Shown: positions 47,084 to 60,074, numbered from the stretch's first letter. The stretch is DNA of 64,000 nt from Thiomicrospira sp. ALE5 (GCF_900112445.1 NZ_FOYY01000003.1:372001-436000), one strand, 5' to 3'. A program made the numbers and translations. The notes: generated by a model from the sequence alone, not told the origin.

Positions 47084-47707
47084 TTAAAACTCACCAAAGT
47101 AGTCGACATTACCATCAAGTTGGAGTTCAAAGTGTTCATGAGCAATCGGCTGGTTTTGTTGAATATTGCTAAAGGTCACCTTGGTCACCTCATCAGGGCC
47201 TTGATACATCCAGACAGCCTTAATTTGGTCATCTTTAAGCCCCACTTCAATACTCTGGAAAAAAGTCGCGCTTCGCGGTCTTAGGTTATACCAGGTTAAT
47301 CCCTGTCGCTCACCCGCATTAATAATCCGGTAGGTTTGCTCTATAGGTTCTTCAAACAATAACCATGCAAGTGGAATATCACCTTGAATCTCACTCACTC
47401 TTTGTACAGTCACCTGCGCTAGTTCTGGTTCGTAGACCCACAAATGACGGCCATCAACTAGAATTTGCTGCGGGTCTGGGCGCGTATAGTTCCAACGCAT
47501 CATACCTGGGCGAGCTAAATAGAACTCCCCAAACGCACGATTAACCCGAAAAAATTGTTCCTCAGGCTGCTCTTGCACAAATTCTGCCTGAAAAGTAACC
47601 ACCTTATCAATCGTTTGTTGAAGCGGGTGCGTTGTTTGTGCCAGCACCAGGCCTGGTATTAGGCTGATCGTAAATAACAGTCCACGCATAGTGGGTAAAA
47701 ATCTCAT
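47084..47707 (-). CDS. lolA: Outer-membrane lipoprotein carrier protein LolA
   Basis: The 207-residue periplasmic chaperone has a signal peptide (1 to about 24, ending LVLA) and the LolA region FQAEFVQEQ ... RVNRAFGEFYLARPGMMRWNY with the conserved Arg that closes the lipid pocket. It shuttles lipoproteins from LolCDE to LolB. I chose the ATG at 47707 with AAGGA upstream; the frame is open to 47740. Confidence 0.95.
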   Translation of the reverse strand: MRFLPTMRGLLFTISLIPGLVLAQTTHPLQQTIDKVVTFQAEFVQEQPEEQFFRVNRAFGEFYLARPGMMRWNYTRPDPQQILVDGRHLWVYEPELAQVTVQRVSEIQGDIPLAWLLFEEPIEQTYRIINAGERQGLTWYNLRPRSATFFQSIEVGLKDDQIKAVWMYQGPDEVTKVTFSNIQQNQPIAHEHFELQLDGNVDYFGEF

Positions 47708-47746
47708 AGTATTCCTTAACATTTGATAACTAGCGCTCAATTTAGA

Positions 47747-50377
47747 TTATCGATCCGGCTTAGGCGCAAGCACTTCCCTAACACCGTTGGCCTGCATACT
47801 GGATACAACACCCGCTGCTTCCATAGCCTCAACAATGCGCGCCGCACGGTTATAGCCAATTTTAAAACGACGTTGCACCATTGAAATGCTCACTCGTCCA
47901 CCTTCAACCACAAACGCAACGACTTGATCATACAATGGATCAGACTCGGCGTCATCGGCATCAACGCCCCCTGCTGCTGCACTATTCGCATTTTCATGAT
48001 CATGGGTAATTTCCGGCAAATATTGTGGCTCTCCTTGCTGCTTAATAAAGTCCACCACGCGGTGCACCTCATCATCCGAAACAAACGCACCATGTACCCG
48101 AATCGGGGATCCGCTACCGGGTGGCAAATAGAGCATATCACCCATCCCTAACAAGTTTTCAGCACCCATCTGGTCTAGTATCGTTCTCGAGTCAATTTTA
48201 GACGACACCTGAAAAGAGATACGTGTTGGGACATTGGCTTTAATCAAACCCGTAATCACATTAACAGACGGACGTTGCGTAGCCAGCACTAAATGGATGC
48301 CCGATGCCCGCGCCTTTTGCGCCAAACGCGCAATGAGCTCTTCTACTTTTTTACCCACTACCATAATCATATCGGCAAATTCATCGATGATGACGACAAT
48401 AAAAGGTAACGGCGTTAGCGTAGGAGGCTCGTCCGCAATCGCCATTCCATGATTAGCCGCTTGTTCAAACAGTGGATCGACTATTGGCGTACCGGCATCA
48501 ATGGCTGCTTGGACTTTTTCGTTAAAGCCAGCAATGTTACGCACGCCCATTTTGGCCATCAATTGATAACGACGATCCATCTCAAACACACACCACCGCA
48601 GTGCATTTGCCGCATCACTCATGTCAGTAACCACCGGGGTTAGTAGGTGAGGGATATCGCCATAAATTGACAACTCCAACATTTTGGGATCAATCATGAT
48701 GAATTTAATTTGGTCTGGGCGCCCTTTTAACAACATACTGATGATCATGCTATTAACCCCAACCGATTTACCCGAACCGGTCGTACCCGCCACTAAGACA
48801 TGGGGCATTTTAGCCAGGTTGGCGACAACCGGTTGACCTTCAATATCCTTACCCAAACCTAAGGTTAACAACGCCTCACTGTGCTGAAATGCGTCAGACT
48901 GAAGCACATCCTTAAAACTCACAATTTCACGATTGTCGTTAGGGATTTCAATACCCACAAACGGTTTACCCGGTATCACATCAACCACGCGCACCGACTG
49001 AACTGACATCGCCCGCGCCAAATCCTTGGCAAGATTGTTAATTTGATTTACTTTGACACCGGGTGCCGGCATCAGCTCAAAGCGTGTGACGACAGGCCCT
49101 GGTAACACGGCTTCAACACTGGCTGTTACACCAAACTCAAGTAGACGTGTTTCCAGCAACTTTGACAGCTCCAAAAGTTGTTCAGACGTATAGCGATCTT
49201 TATAAACCTTGGGAGGGTCAAGCAATTCAACACCGGGGATCTGATAGTTCAGATCACCCGGCTTAGGGCTAGCAGCCGCAACTTGTCTTAGACTAGGTGT
49301 GGGTTTTACTGCTAAATCCGTAACATCACCTAAGGATGGCGATGCACTGGTTATAGTGTTGTTAGGTTGACTATGCTGATCCGCTACAAGCCTTACTTTT
49401 GGCGTTTTTAGTTGTTCCGTAACAACTGAAGCTGAATCTGTTTGTTTACCAAATAATTTAGGCGACTTAAGGCCTTTTGCCACATCTTTTAGATTGGCAA
49501 AATCAAATCCTTTTGTGCTCTTTTCTGTTGCTGCCTCGTCAGTGCTCTGCATATCAATATTTTTTATCGTCGGCGTTCTACGCTGTGATGTATCCTGGGT
49601 TTCACTTGCAGTTGCAGGTTGAACCTTGCGCCCCGCCACCGTCTCTTTTAAGGCATATAACCTTTCCAGTCCTTTATTTCTAATAGATTGCCAAGGAATT
49701 CTTTTTTGTTGAGTCAGCCCATAATGTAGCAAGCCTGATAAACGGGGTTTCATCCAAGCGACTGTTTGCCAAAAACCATCACCCGTCTGTTCAAAAATGG
49801 ATAGCCATGAGCGGGCAAGCGTCAGACTCAAGCCGACTGCCATGAGGGTGATTAAAATTAACGTTGTGGCCAGTAAATCAAATTGGGCTACTAAAAAACG
49901 GCTTAACTCAAACCCGACGACACCACCTGAATAAAACGGTAAGGTGACCCAGGTTTGATCCGGATTAACAAACAAGCTAGCAAAGGATGCACCACCGACT
50001 ACAATTAACGCGACACCGACTAAACTTAACGCAATACGCGCAATATCGAACTCTTCATTCCGCCGATTCCTTAAGGCTAACCAACTAATCACTAATAAAC
50101 CAAACGACCAAGCAAACGCAAATACACCAAATACATAGAATAGCATTGAAGACAGCCAGGCACCGGTTGCACCGCCATAGTTTGCAACCACATCAGTTTG
50201 ACCTGCCTGTTGGAAACCTAAGTCATCTGGGTGATAGCTATAAAGCACTAACAACAGAAACAGTGCCAGTGCAAAACCTGCTATAAAGATAATGTCTTTT
50301 AACATCCAATGAGAAGGTGAACCTTGCTGGGTAGTATGGTCTGATGATGAAGACGAGGCTATTTGTTTAAAGTCCAA
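47747..50377 (-). CDS. ftsK: DNA translocase FtsK
   Basis: The 876-residue protein has four or five N-terminal membrane helices (about 25-200), a proline/serine-rich linker (about 240-380), a RecA-like motor with Walker A GTTGSGKSVGVN near 535 and Walker B VVIIDEFAD, and the gamma winged-helix domain (DPLYDQVVAFV ... GYNRAARIVEAME) that reads orienting sequences. It coordinates chromosome dimer resolution with septation. The linker is short compared with the 1329-residue E. coli protein. Confidence 0.96.
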   Translation of the reverse strand: MDFKQIASSSSSDHTTQQGSPSHWMLKDIIFIAGFALALFLLLVLYSYHPDDLGFQQAGQTDVVANYGGATGAWLSSMLFYVFGVFAFAWSFGLLVISWLALRNRRNEEFDIARIALSLVGVALIVVGGASFASLFVNPDQTWVTLPFYSGGVVGFELSRFLVAQFDLLATTLILITLMAVGLSLTLARSWLSIFEQTGDGFWQTVAWMKPRLSGLLHYGLTQQKRIPWQSIRNKGLERLYALKETVAGRKVQPATASETQDTSQRRTPTIKNIDMQSTDEAATEKSTKGFDFANLKDVAKGLKSPKLFGKQTDSASVVTEQLKTPKVRLVADQHSQPNNTITSASPSLGDVTDLAVKPTPSLRQVAAASPKPGDLNYQIPGVELLDPPKVYKDRYTSEQLLELSKLLETRLLEFGVTASVEAVLPGPVVTRFELMPAPGVKVNQINNLAKDLARAMSVQSVRVVDVIPGKPFVGIEIPNDNREIVSFKDVLQSDAFQHSEALLTLGLGKDIEGQPVVANLAKMPHVLVAGTTGSGKSVGVNSMIISMLLKGRPDQIKFIMIDPKMLELSIYGDIPHLLTPVVTDMSDAANALRWCVFEMDRRYQLMAKMGVRNIAGFNEKVQAAIDAGTPIVDPLFEQAANHGMAIADEPPTLTPLPFIVVIIDEFADMIMVVGKKVEELIARLAQKARASGIHLVLATQRPSVNVITGLIKANVPTRISFQVSSKIDSRTILDQMGAENLLGMGDMLYLPPGSGSPIRVHGAFVSDDEVHRVVDFIKQQGEPQYLPEITHDHENANSAAAGGVDADDAESDPLYDQVVAFVVEGGRVSISMVQRRFKIGYNRAARIVEAMEAAGVVSSMQANGVREVLAPKPDR

Positions 50378-50535
50378 TGCATTTCCTATGAAAAGTTGCT
50401 AGAGTGATACTCTTACAAACCGTGCCAAACCCAAATAATATTAAGGAATGTCACTGTTAAACGTTACTTAAAAACTGTTAAAATTTTAACATAAGCTTGT
50501 TAGATAATAAGACCTAAACTTGTTCAGGATACTAA

Positions 50536-51504
<969 letters not shown>

Positions 51505-51536
51505 ATCACTTCTTACATAGTTAGATAGGACTCCCT

Positions 51537-53546
51537 ATGCAGCATCAAAACAACAACGATATTCTTACCAAACTGATTGCTGCACTACCCGAGGTTAAAG
51601 GTTACCTTAGCGAACTAGATAACCAAGACCTCTGGTGGACTACCGTCGCTATGGTAGGCAAAATTAACAACCAAAACATTGACCCGCAGCTTTTGGTATC
51701 TATAGTTGAAACTCAAGAAGAGTTTCAACGGCTGCGTGACAAAATGATGTCTGCGCTTATTGAACGTTATGAAAGTCAGGCCAAGTCTGATTTACAACTC
51801 AAAACACAGGCCATCATTGACATCATTAATCGCAATCTTTTTGAACGAACGGCTGACGTAGGGTTTTTAACCGAAGACCAGTCAATCAAAGACTTTTTGT
51901 CCATCGCCTCCCCCGATGAAACACAAAAACACGCCATTCATAAACGTCTTGCCGAATACGTTGCCAAGTATACTGTTTACGATGACATTGCGTTAATTAA
52001 GCCAAATTTTACCCTTGCTTACAGTTTAGAGCAGGCCGATACAACTTTTCATTTTAACGATGCTTTTTTACAAGATAGGCGGCTGCAACAGGGACAGTTC
52101 GTGGAATACTTTGGCCCCTGTTCTTTCTATAAGCCAAACACACATCACCTGCTCTACGTGAAAGCAATTATTCAAGATAATGACCTCCTGGGTTACTTGA
52201 TGCTTAATTTCAACTTTTATGATGAAATGCAAGGCATATTTGACACCTTAAATATGGGCAGCTCGGCCTATAAAATGAGATTAACCGACCAGCACGGAAC
52301 AACACTGGCCAGTAATAACAGCGGCGCTTACCCTGTGTTAAAAACTCAGGGCAAACCCAAATCAACAAAAAACCCTCTTATCCAACAATCGTCTTTAGTT
52401 TTAGCACGCGAAACTAAGGGTTATGAAGGATTCAAAGGGTTGCCTTGGTTGGGAGAGGCATCGCTTGATGTTAAGGCCGCTATTCACAACCATCAAAGTT
52501 CAGCCATTCAAGATGAATGTAACGAACAAATTGATGAGCAAAGTCCCCTGTTTCTGCACGAACTTACGCAAACGAATTTAATGGTCAAAAACCTGCTGTT
52601 AATCGTTATCCTTAACGGCAAAATAAATTCGTTAAAACGCGAGGTCTCTGCTTTTTTACCGGTTTTAGAAAGTTTTCAAGAAATCAGTCAAACTATCTCT
52701 GACACATTTAATCGCTTTATCAATCATTTACATAATGTTATTTTGAATATCGTCACCACCAAGCTCGAGAATAGCGCATTACTTTCTGCTGAAATAATGG
52801 ATCGCAATCTCTATGAGCGCGCCAATGATGTGCGCTGGTGGTCACTTGATGAGCAACTCATTGCTTGCTTGCGTGCAACCCTTCACAACTCGAATGAGTT
52901 TGTAAATCTGCAAGTAAAAGCCCAACAAACGCTAACAAAAATTAATAGTTTGTATACTGTTTATACCAACCTTATTTTGATTGATAATGACCACAATATT
53001 ATCGCAGTATCAAATCCATCTGAATCTCACTGGGTTGGATCAAAGTACCAGCACAAGCATGATCTCGAAGAGTGTTTCAAAATCACCAGTTCTCAAGCTT
53101 ATAAGGTATCTGACTTTAGCTGTTCTCCATATTATGACAATAAACCCACTTATATCTATTATGCACCGGTTAAAGAATCTAAAACTAACCAGAATCTTGG
53201 CGCGATTGCAATCGTATTCGACAGTGAGCCTCAATTTAAAGCCATACTGGATGATTTTGCGCCCGACTTCATGAGAGATTCATTAGCGGCCGCAAGTTTC
53301 AGTGCTTTTATAGACAGTAAAGGACATGTTATTTCGTCAAATACGAATAACGTCCAAGCAGGTCAAAAGCTTAAATTACCTGAAAAATTAACCAAATTTA
53401 CGGCAGGTGAACACGGTATCGTTGAGGTATTGATTAATGACACCCTTTACCTATGCTATTTTTTCATGAGCAAAGGTTATCGAGAATTTAAAAACGAGGA
53501 TGGATATAGTAATCATGTCATTGCGCTTGCAGGCATTCGTAAATAG
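51537..53546 (+). CDS. Cytosolic tandem Cache-like sensory protein without output domain
   Basis: The 669-residue protein has two related halves. RNLFERTADVGFLTEDQSI at about 98-116 and RNLYERANDVRWWSLDEQLI near 425-445 are repeat units, each followed by a PAS/Cache-like fold (VYDDIALIKPNFTLAYSLEQ; VYTNLILIDNDHNIIAVSNP). There is no signal peptide, membrane helix, kinase, methyl-accepting or GGDEF domain. It probably senses a ligand inside the cell and passes the signal to a partner such as a chemotaxis or kinase protein. It starts 32 bp after trxB. Confidence 0.65.
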   Translation: MQHQNNNDILTKLIAALPEVKGYLSELDNQDLWWTTVAMVGKINNQNIDPQLLVSIVETQEEFQRLRDKMMSALIERYESQAKSDLQLKTQAIIDIINRNLFERTADVGFLTEDQSIKDFLSIASPDETQKHAIHKRLAEYVAKYTVYDDIALIKPNFTLAYSLEQADTTFHFNDAFLQDRRLQQGQFVEYFGPCSFYKPNTHHLLYVKAIIQDNDLLGYLMLNFNFYDEMQGIFDTLNMGSSAYKMRLTDQHGTTLASNNSGAYPVLKTQGKPKSTKNPLIQQSSLVLARETKGYEGFKGLPWLGEASLDVKAAIHNHQSSAIQDECNEQIDEQSPLFLHELTQTNLMVKNLLLIVILNGKINSLKREVSAFLPVLESFQEISQTISDTFNRFINHLHNVILNIVTTKLENSALLSAEIMDRNLYERANDVRWWSLDEQLIACLRATLHNSNEFVNLQVKAQQTLTKINSLYTVYTNLILIDNDHNIIAVSNPSESHWVGSKYQHKHDLEECFKITSSQAYKVSDFSCSPYYDNKPTYIYYAPVKESKTNQNLGAIAIVFDSEPQFKAILDDFAPDFMRDSLAAASFSAFIDSKGHVISSNTNNVQAGQKLKLPEKLTKFTAGEHGIVEVLINDTLYLCYFFMSKGYREFKNEDGYSNHVIALAGIRK

Positions 53547-53587
53547 ATTACGCATGCCCTATTGATTGATAACCTAACTTGCAACAA

Positions 53588-55162
53588 TTAGTGCTCTCGG
53601 GTTGCCACAAATTTTAGCTTAGGCCAGCGCTCTTCCATTAATTGCAGATTAACCCGAGTCGGTGCAATATAGACTAGTTGTTCGGCGGCATCATAAGCGA
53701 CGTTATCACTTACCTTATCAAGAAACTTGGTAATCTCGTTTTTATCACCTATGATCCAGCGCGCAGTAGCGACATTGACGGGTTCAAACTGGCATGCCAC
53801 CTTATACTCATCAGCTAATCGTTGTGCCACGACTTCAAACTGGAGCACACCCACCGCACCTAAAATTAAATCATTATTGTTGATGGGGCGATAGAGTTGC
53901 GTGGCACCCTCTTCAGACAACTGCGTTAAACCCTTTTGCAAGGCCTTCATTTTCATCGGATCCTTTAGGCGTGCGCGACGGAATAACTCTGGCGCAAAGT
54001 TTGGGATGCCAGTAAATTTTAAAATTTCGCCTTCGGTAAAGGTATCACCAATCTTAATTGTGCCGTGGTTATGTAAGCCAATAATATCACCCGGATAGGC
54101 CTCTTGTGCTTGCTCACGTTTATTGGCTAAGAAAGTAATCGCTTTGGAAATTTTAACGTCCTTACCAATCCGCACGTGTTTGAGTTTTTTGCCTGCTTCA
54201 TACTTACCGGATACGATGCGCATAAATGCAACACGATCTCGGTGTGCGGGATCCATGTTGGCTTGAATTTTAAATACAAAACCGGTCATTTTGTCTTCGT
54301 CTGCTTTAACAAATCGGTCTTCCGTTTCACGACCTTTGGGCGGCGGTGCATATAAAGCAAAACCGTCGAGCAACTCTTGTAGTCCAAAGTTATTGACCGC
54401 CGAGCCAAAAAATACCGGCGTCAGTTTACCTGCTAAAAAACGTTCTAAGTCAAACTCATGACTGGCACCCCGAACAAGCTCTATTTCATCACGCAACTCA
54501 TCGGCCATATCGCCAATTAATTCATCCAGTCTTGGATTATCTAAACCTTTAATTAACTCACCTTCACCAGCTCGCTGACCATCGGCCTGTGCAAACAAGC
54601 GAATGGAATCGTCATACAAATGGTAAATACCTTTAAAACGCTTACCCATCCCTATCGGCCAAGTCATTGGGGCGCATTCGATTTTCAAAACGTCTTCCAC
54701 CTCATCCAACAACTCAATAGGTTCTTTACCTTCGCGATCGAGTTTATTGATGAAGGTTAAGATAGGGGTATCACGTAAGCGGCAAACCTCCATCAGCTTA
54801 ATCGTACGATCTTCGACACCTTTAGCCACATCAATCACCATCAGTGCCGAATCCACTGCAGTCAGTACACGGTAGGTATCTTCAGAAAAGTCTTCATGCC
54901 CTGGTGTATCTAGCAGGTTCATCATGGCATCTTTATAAGGGAACTGCATTACGGATGAAGCAACTGAAATACCACGCTCTTGTTCCATTTTCATCCAATC
55001 AGATGTCGCACCCCGTTCAGTTTTACGACTTTTAACCGCACCGGCCATCTGGATCGCACCACCGTATAGCAATAGCTTCTCGGTTACTGTGGTTTTACCC
55101 GCATCGGGGTGAGAAATGATTGCAAAGGTGCGACGACGAGTGGTTTCTAATATCATTGACAT
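53588..55162 (-). CDS. prfC: Peptide chain release factor 3
   Basis: The 524-residue GTPase has G1 [16 protein letters not shown]3 DTPGHEDF and G4 NKLDREG, with the RF3 region [20 protein letters not shown], and C-terminal domains 2 and 3. It recycles RF1/RF2 after peptide release. It converges with the Cache protein gene. Confidence 0.97.
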   Translation of the reverse strand: MSMILETTRRRTFAIISHPDAGKTTVTEKLLLYGGAIQMAGAVKSRKTERGATSDWMKMEQERGISVASSVMQFPYKDAMMNLLDTPGHEDFSEDTYRVLTAVDSALMVIDVAKGVEDRTIKLMEVCRLRDTPILTFINKLDREGKEPIELLDEVEDVLKIECAPMTWPIGMGKRFKGIYHLYDDSIRLFAQADGQRAGEGELIKGLDNPRLDELIGDMADELRDEIELVRGASHEFDLERFLAGKLTPVFFGSAVNNFGLQELLDGFALYAPPPKGRETEDRFVKADEDKMTGFVFKIQANMDPAHRDRVAFMRIVSGKYEAGKKLKHVRIGKDVKISKAITFLANKREQAQEAYPGDIIGLHNHGTIKIGDTFTEGEILKFTGIPNFAPELFRRARLKDPMKMKALQKGLTQLSEEGATQLYRPINNNDLILGAVGVLQFEVVAQRLADEYKVACQFEPVNVATARWIIGDKNEITKFLDKVSDNVAYDAAEQLVYIAPTRVNLQLMEERWPKLKFVATREH

Positions 55163-55202
55163 GACTTCAATCTACTACTAAATATACAGTTGAAAATAAA
55201 AC

Positions 55203-55231
55203 AGCAGTCTCAAAATGATTTGAGACTGCTG
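55203..55231 (-). terminator. Terminator after secF
   Basis: GCAGTCTCAAA and TTTGAGACTGC form an 11-bp stem around ATGA, and on the minus strand it is followed by a T-rich tract. It separates secF from prfC. Confidence 0.88.
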
Positions 55232-55253
55232 CTAAAAACATTAAGCAAGGTAA

Positions 55254-56333
55254 CTATTCGGGCGTTTTGCGTTTTGCTTCTTGTGCTAAAAAGTCCTTGT
55301 AGAGTTCATCTTCCGACAAGTCTTCCGCATTGCCCTCTTTTTTAACCGGTGGCATTAAGTCCTGTTTTGAAACGCCCAACAACAAGGCGGTATTGCCGGC
55401 AACATAGATCGAGGAATAGGTACCGACTATGACACCAATAATTAACGCCGTTGCGAAACCATGGATAATTTCACCACCCAGCATAAAAAGGGTAAGCAAT
55501 ACCAACAAGGTCGTTAAGGACGTCATAATAGTACGAGGTAACATATCGTTGAGCGCTTTGTTGGTAACCTCTGCGGCTGTGCCCGTTCGCACAGTTCTAA
55601 AGTTTTCCCTTATTCGGTCAAACACCACGATGGTATCATTAAGGGAGTAGCCTATTATGGCCAAAATAGCGGCCAGTACCGTTAAATCAAACTGTATCTG
55701 TGTCCAAGCAAATATACCTAATGTAATAACGACATCATGAACTAAGGCAGCAATAGCCCCGACAGAGAATCGATACTCGAAACGCAACGCGACATAAATT
55801 AAGATACCAAACAGGGCATAAAGTACTGCCAATGCACCATCTGTAGTTAGCTCTTCACCAACTTGAGGCCCAACAAACTCAACACGACGCATATCAATAA
55901 CCTGATCCGTGGCAGCTTGCAGCGCAGTAATGACTTCATTGCTTAGTGTTGCTGATGCCATATCATCACGTGGCGCAATCCTGATCAATACTTCTCGGGA
56001 TGAACCAAAATGCTGTACTTGTGCCTCATCATAGCCTGCCGCGACTAGGTGACTACGAATTTCGGTTAAATCCGCTCCCTGCGGGTATGTCAGCTCAATG
56101 ATCGTACCACCGGTAAAATCCACACCCAGGTTAAGCCCCTTGTACCACAGACCAAACACCGATGCGATAATAAACAGAATGGATAATAGAACCGCCGGAC
56201 GGCGCACCTTCATAAAATCTATTTTGCCAAAATCTAGCGGCGCAACACTGGCATCCATCTGACTATCTTGCGTTGACTCACTTGATAAACCCGCTGTACG
56301 CTTAAGGGGTGCTACGTTTAATTGCTTACTCAT
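55254..56333 (-). CDS. secF: Protein translocase subunit SecF
   Basis: The 359-residue membrane protein has six helices and family motifs GLNLGVDFTGGTIIEL and SLNDTIVVFDRIREN. Together with SecD it uses the proton (or sodium) gradient to pull exported proteins across. An extra N-terminal tail of about 40 residues precedes the first helix. It lies nine bases after secD. Confidence 0.96.
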   Translation of the reverse strand: MSKQLNVAPLKRTAGLSSESTQDSQMDASVAPLDFGKIDFMKVRRPAVLLSILFIIASVFGLWYKGLNLGVDFTGGTIIELTYPQGADLTEIRSHLVAAGYDEAQVQHFGSSREVLIRIAPRDDMASATLSNEVITALQAATDQVIDMRRVEFVGPQVGEELTTDGALAVLYALFGILIYVALRFEYRFSVGAIAALVHDVVITLGIFAWTQIQFDLTVLAAILAIIGYSLNDTIVVFDRIRENFRTVRTGTAAEVTNKALNDMLPRTIMTSLTTLLVLLTLFMLGGEIIHGFATALIIGVIVGTYSSIYVAGNTALLLGVSKQDLMPPVKKEGNAEDLSEDELYKDFLAQEAKRKTPE

Positions 56334-56342
56334 GCTTCACTC

Positions 56343-58226
56343 CTAAATCCACAGCTTGGTAACACGTTTGTTGCCATAACGCCAGTTTACTAAAGCCCGT
56401 GTTAATAAGATGGCAGTAAACATAGAGGTTGCGACACCAATCGTAAGGGTAATCGCAAACCCTTTGATTGGCCCGGTACCAAAACTAAACAACACAATGG
56501 CCGCGATCAATGTGGTGATATTGGCATCCGCAATGGTGACAAAGGCTTTTTCATAACCCGCATGAATGGCCGTTTGAATCGAACTTTTCTTCATTTCCTC
56601 ACGTATTCGCTCAAATATCAAGACGTTGGCATCCACCGCCATCCCGACCGTTAATACAATCCCTGCGATACCTGGTAGTGTAAGAGTTGCCTGTAGTAAA
56701 GATAATACTGCAACAATCACAACCAAGTTTACAGTTAGTGCCACATTGGCAATCATCCCAAAGGCCTTATAACGCCATGCCATAACGATAAGCACCAAAA
56801 TAAAGCCCACAATCACCGACATCAAACCTTGATTGATGTTGTCCTGACCTAGGCTGGGCCCTACTGTTCGTTCTTCAACAATTTCCATCGGTGCCGCCAA
56901 AGCGCCAGCACGAAGTAACAACGCTAGGTTTTGCGCTTCTTGCGAACTTGATAAACCAGTGATTTGGAAGCGATTTGCAAACTGATCACGAATAACCGCG
57001 GCGTTGATAACATCGCGCGTAACAGTTCGCTCACGTATTTCTTCGCCATCTCGCTCAATTGTTTCAACACGGCTTTCAATAAAAACCACCGCCATGCGAT
57101 TACCAATGTTATCGCGTGTCGTCGCTAACATTCTGCGACCACCAGCACCATCAAGCGTTACACTCACTTGTGGTGAACCTTGTTGGGCATCGATCCCAGA
57201 CTGGGCGTTAATGACACTTTCACCGGTCACAATAACATTACGTTGCAGCAGAATAGGGCGTCCATCACGGAAATTAAATAACTGTGTATTCGGTGGCACG
57301 GCACCCGTGCGTTCAGCACGCTCCGCATCGCCGCGCTCGTCCACTAAGCGGAACTCTAGCGTCGCCGTCGCACCCAGGATTTCTTTAGCACGCGCGGTAT
57401 CCTGCACACCGGGTAACTGCACCACTATCCGGCGCTCACCCTGTTGCTGAATGACCGGTTCTGCCACGCCCAATTCGTTAATACGATTACGCAAGGTTGT
57501 GATGTTTTGTTGCAATGCAAAACGCTTCGTCTCAGCAATGACGCTGTCTGCCAAACGCATTTCAACCATAGCCTCGCCCTCTTCATCAAGCGCACGGGTT
57601 TGTAATTCCCCTCCCATCTCACGATTGATAATTACAAGCCCCTGGTCACGCGCTTCAGACGAACGGAAAATAACCCGTAGTGTTTCATCTTGATATTCAA
57701 CTGTTTGATAACGTACACGTTCATCCCTTAGCAGATTACGCACCTCATCATCAAAACGTCGATAGGCGTTGGCAACAGCCGCATCCATATCAACATCCAT
57801 TAAAAAGTGCACACCGCCACGCAAGTCGAGTCCAAGGTACATTGGCTGGCCACCCAACGCCCGCAACCAACTGGGTGTCGCTGGGGCAAGGTTCAAAGCG
57901 ACAATAGCTTGACGACCAAATAACTCCCGCATCAAATCACTTGCTTGCAACTGTGTATCAACATCATCAAAACGAATCAGATATTGATTACCATCAAAGT
58001 TCAACTGCTTTGAAACCAGGCCTGCTTGAGCAAGACGCTGTTCAATCTGCTCAGTCGTATTGGCATTAAATTGGTCAGCTTGCACAGACGAAATCTGGAC
58101 AGAAGGATCGTCACCATACATATTTGGCATTGCATAGGTCAGACCCACTACAATGACGGCAATAACTAGCAGATATTTCCAAGCCGGAAAACGATTTGAG
58201 ATGATCTGACGTTGCGATTCAAACAT
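56343..58226 (-). CDS. secD: Protein translocase subunit SecD
   Basis: The 627-residue protein has helix 1, a large periplasmic part with GLDLRGGVHFLMDVD (near 140), and five C-terminal helices with GMAVDANVLIFERIREE. It forms the SecDF complex with SecF and YajC, whose genes flank it. Confidence 0.97.
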   Translation of the reverse strand: MFESQRQIISNRFPAWKYLLVIAVIVVGLTYAMPNMYGDDPSVQISSVQADQFNANTTEQIEQRLAQAGLVSKQLNFDGNQYLIRFDDVDTQLQASDLMRELFGRQAIVALNLAPATPSWLRALGGQPMYLGLDLRGGVHFLMDVDMDAAVANAYRRFDDEVRNLLRDERVRYQTVEYQDETLRVIFRSSEARDQGLVIINREMGGELQTRALDEEGEAMVEMRLADSVIAETKRFALQQNITTLRNRINELGVAEPVIQQQGERRIVVQLPGVQDTARAKEILGATATLEFRLVDERGDAERAERTGAVPPNTQLFNFRDGRPILLQRNVIVTGESVINAQSGIDAQQGSPQVSVTLDGAGGRRMLATTRDNIGNRMAVVFIESRVETIERDGEEIRERTVTRDVINAAVIRDQFANRFQITGLSSSQEAQNLALLLRAGALAAPMEIVEERTVGPSLGQDNINQGLMSVIVGFILVLIVMAWRYKAFGMIANVALTVNLVVIVAVLSLLQATLTLPGIAGIVLTVGMAVDANVLIFERIREEMKKSSIQTAIHAGYEKAFVTIADANITTLIAAIVLFSFGTGPIKGFAITLTIGVATSMFTAILLTRALVNWRYGNKRVTKLWI

Positions 58227-58291
58227 AAAACAAGCCTTTAGCTAAATTGGGCTATAGAAAGTGGGCTACTCATAATATTTCCGCGATGAAA

Positions 58292-58311
58292 AAAGGGGCC
58301 AATGCCCCTTT
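58292..58311 (-). terminator. Attenuator-like hairpin between yajC and secD
   Basis: AAAGGGGC and GCCCCTTT pair around four bases and on the minus strand are followed by six T residues. It sits between yajC and secD inside a conserved operon, so it may lower readthrough and set the SecD level. Confidence 0.75.
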
Positions 58312-58327
58312 CATCAACCAAGTCACA

Positions 58328-58762
58328 TTACTTGGTTTCTTTATTTTCAGTAGCGGCTGACTCAGCGGTATCGTCCGTTTTGTCGTCCGATTTGCTCTCT
58401 GTTTTGGAATCGGTATCAGCAGATTTACCGCCAACACCCGCTGTTTTTAAGGTGCCTTTTGGCAATAGACGTGCAATATTTTGACGGTCTAGTTTAACAA
58501 TAACGTTCGGCGCAATTTCAAGTTCACAAAAAGCGTCATCCAAGTCACGAATCTTCCCGCCAATACCACCATAGGTAATAACTTCGTCGCCTTTTTGAAC
58601 TTCGCTCACTAGTTTACGGTGTTCTTTAACCTTTTTCTGTTGTGGGCGAATCAACAAGAAATAGAAGATCACAAACAACAAAATTAACGGAATAAGGCCT
58701 TCCCAGCCTGCTCCACCCGAACCGCCGCCATCAGCCAATGCACTGCTAATAAAAAAATCCAT
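58328..58762 (-). CDS. yajC: Sec translocase accessory subunit YajC
   Basis: The 144-residue protein has one membrane helix (about 21-40, IPLILLFVIFYFLLIRPQQKK) and the YajC soluble domain with VKEHRKLVSEVQKGDEVITYGG. An extra acidic, Ser/Asp/Lys-rich C-terminal tail of about 35 residues is not found in E. coli YajC (110 residues). It lies in the queA-tgt-yajC-secDF order. Confidence 0.93.
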   Translation of the reverse strand: MDFFISSALADGGGSGGAGWEGLIPLILLFVIFYFLLIRPQQKKVKEHRKLVSEVQKGDEVITYGGIGGKIRDLDDAFCELEIAPNVIVKLDRQNIARLLPKGTLKTAGVGGKSADTDSKTESKSDDKTDDTAESAATENKETK

Positions 58763-58858
58763 GCCCTACTCCTTAAAATTCAAAAATAAACAATCGCCGT
58801 ATTTTGGCACAACTTACCCTAAAAATCAGCTTTTTTAACCCTATTTAACTGGCTCGCG

Positions 58859-59971
<1,113 letters not shown>

Positions 59972-60011
59972 TTAAACCTTATTCCTGACTAGATTATTCA
60001 ATGCGCTTACA

Positions 60012-60074
60012 CCTATGTGCCCCGACTCCTTCGGCTTTTTGCTGCGCAAAAGAGGCGTCGCTGGAGCACATAGG
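60012..60074. other. Intergenic hairpin between queA and tgt
   Basis: CCTATGTGC (60012-60020) and GCACATAGG (60066-60074) form a 9-bp stem around a 45-nt loop. No T-run follows on either strand, so it is not a standard terminator. It could affect mRNA stability between the two queuosine genes. Confidence 0.4.
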
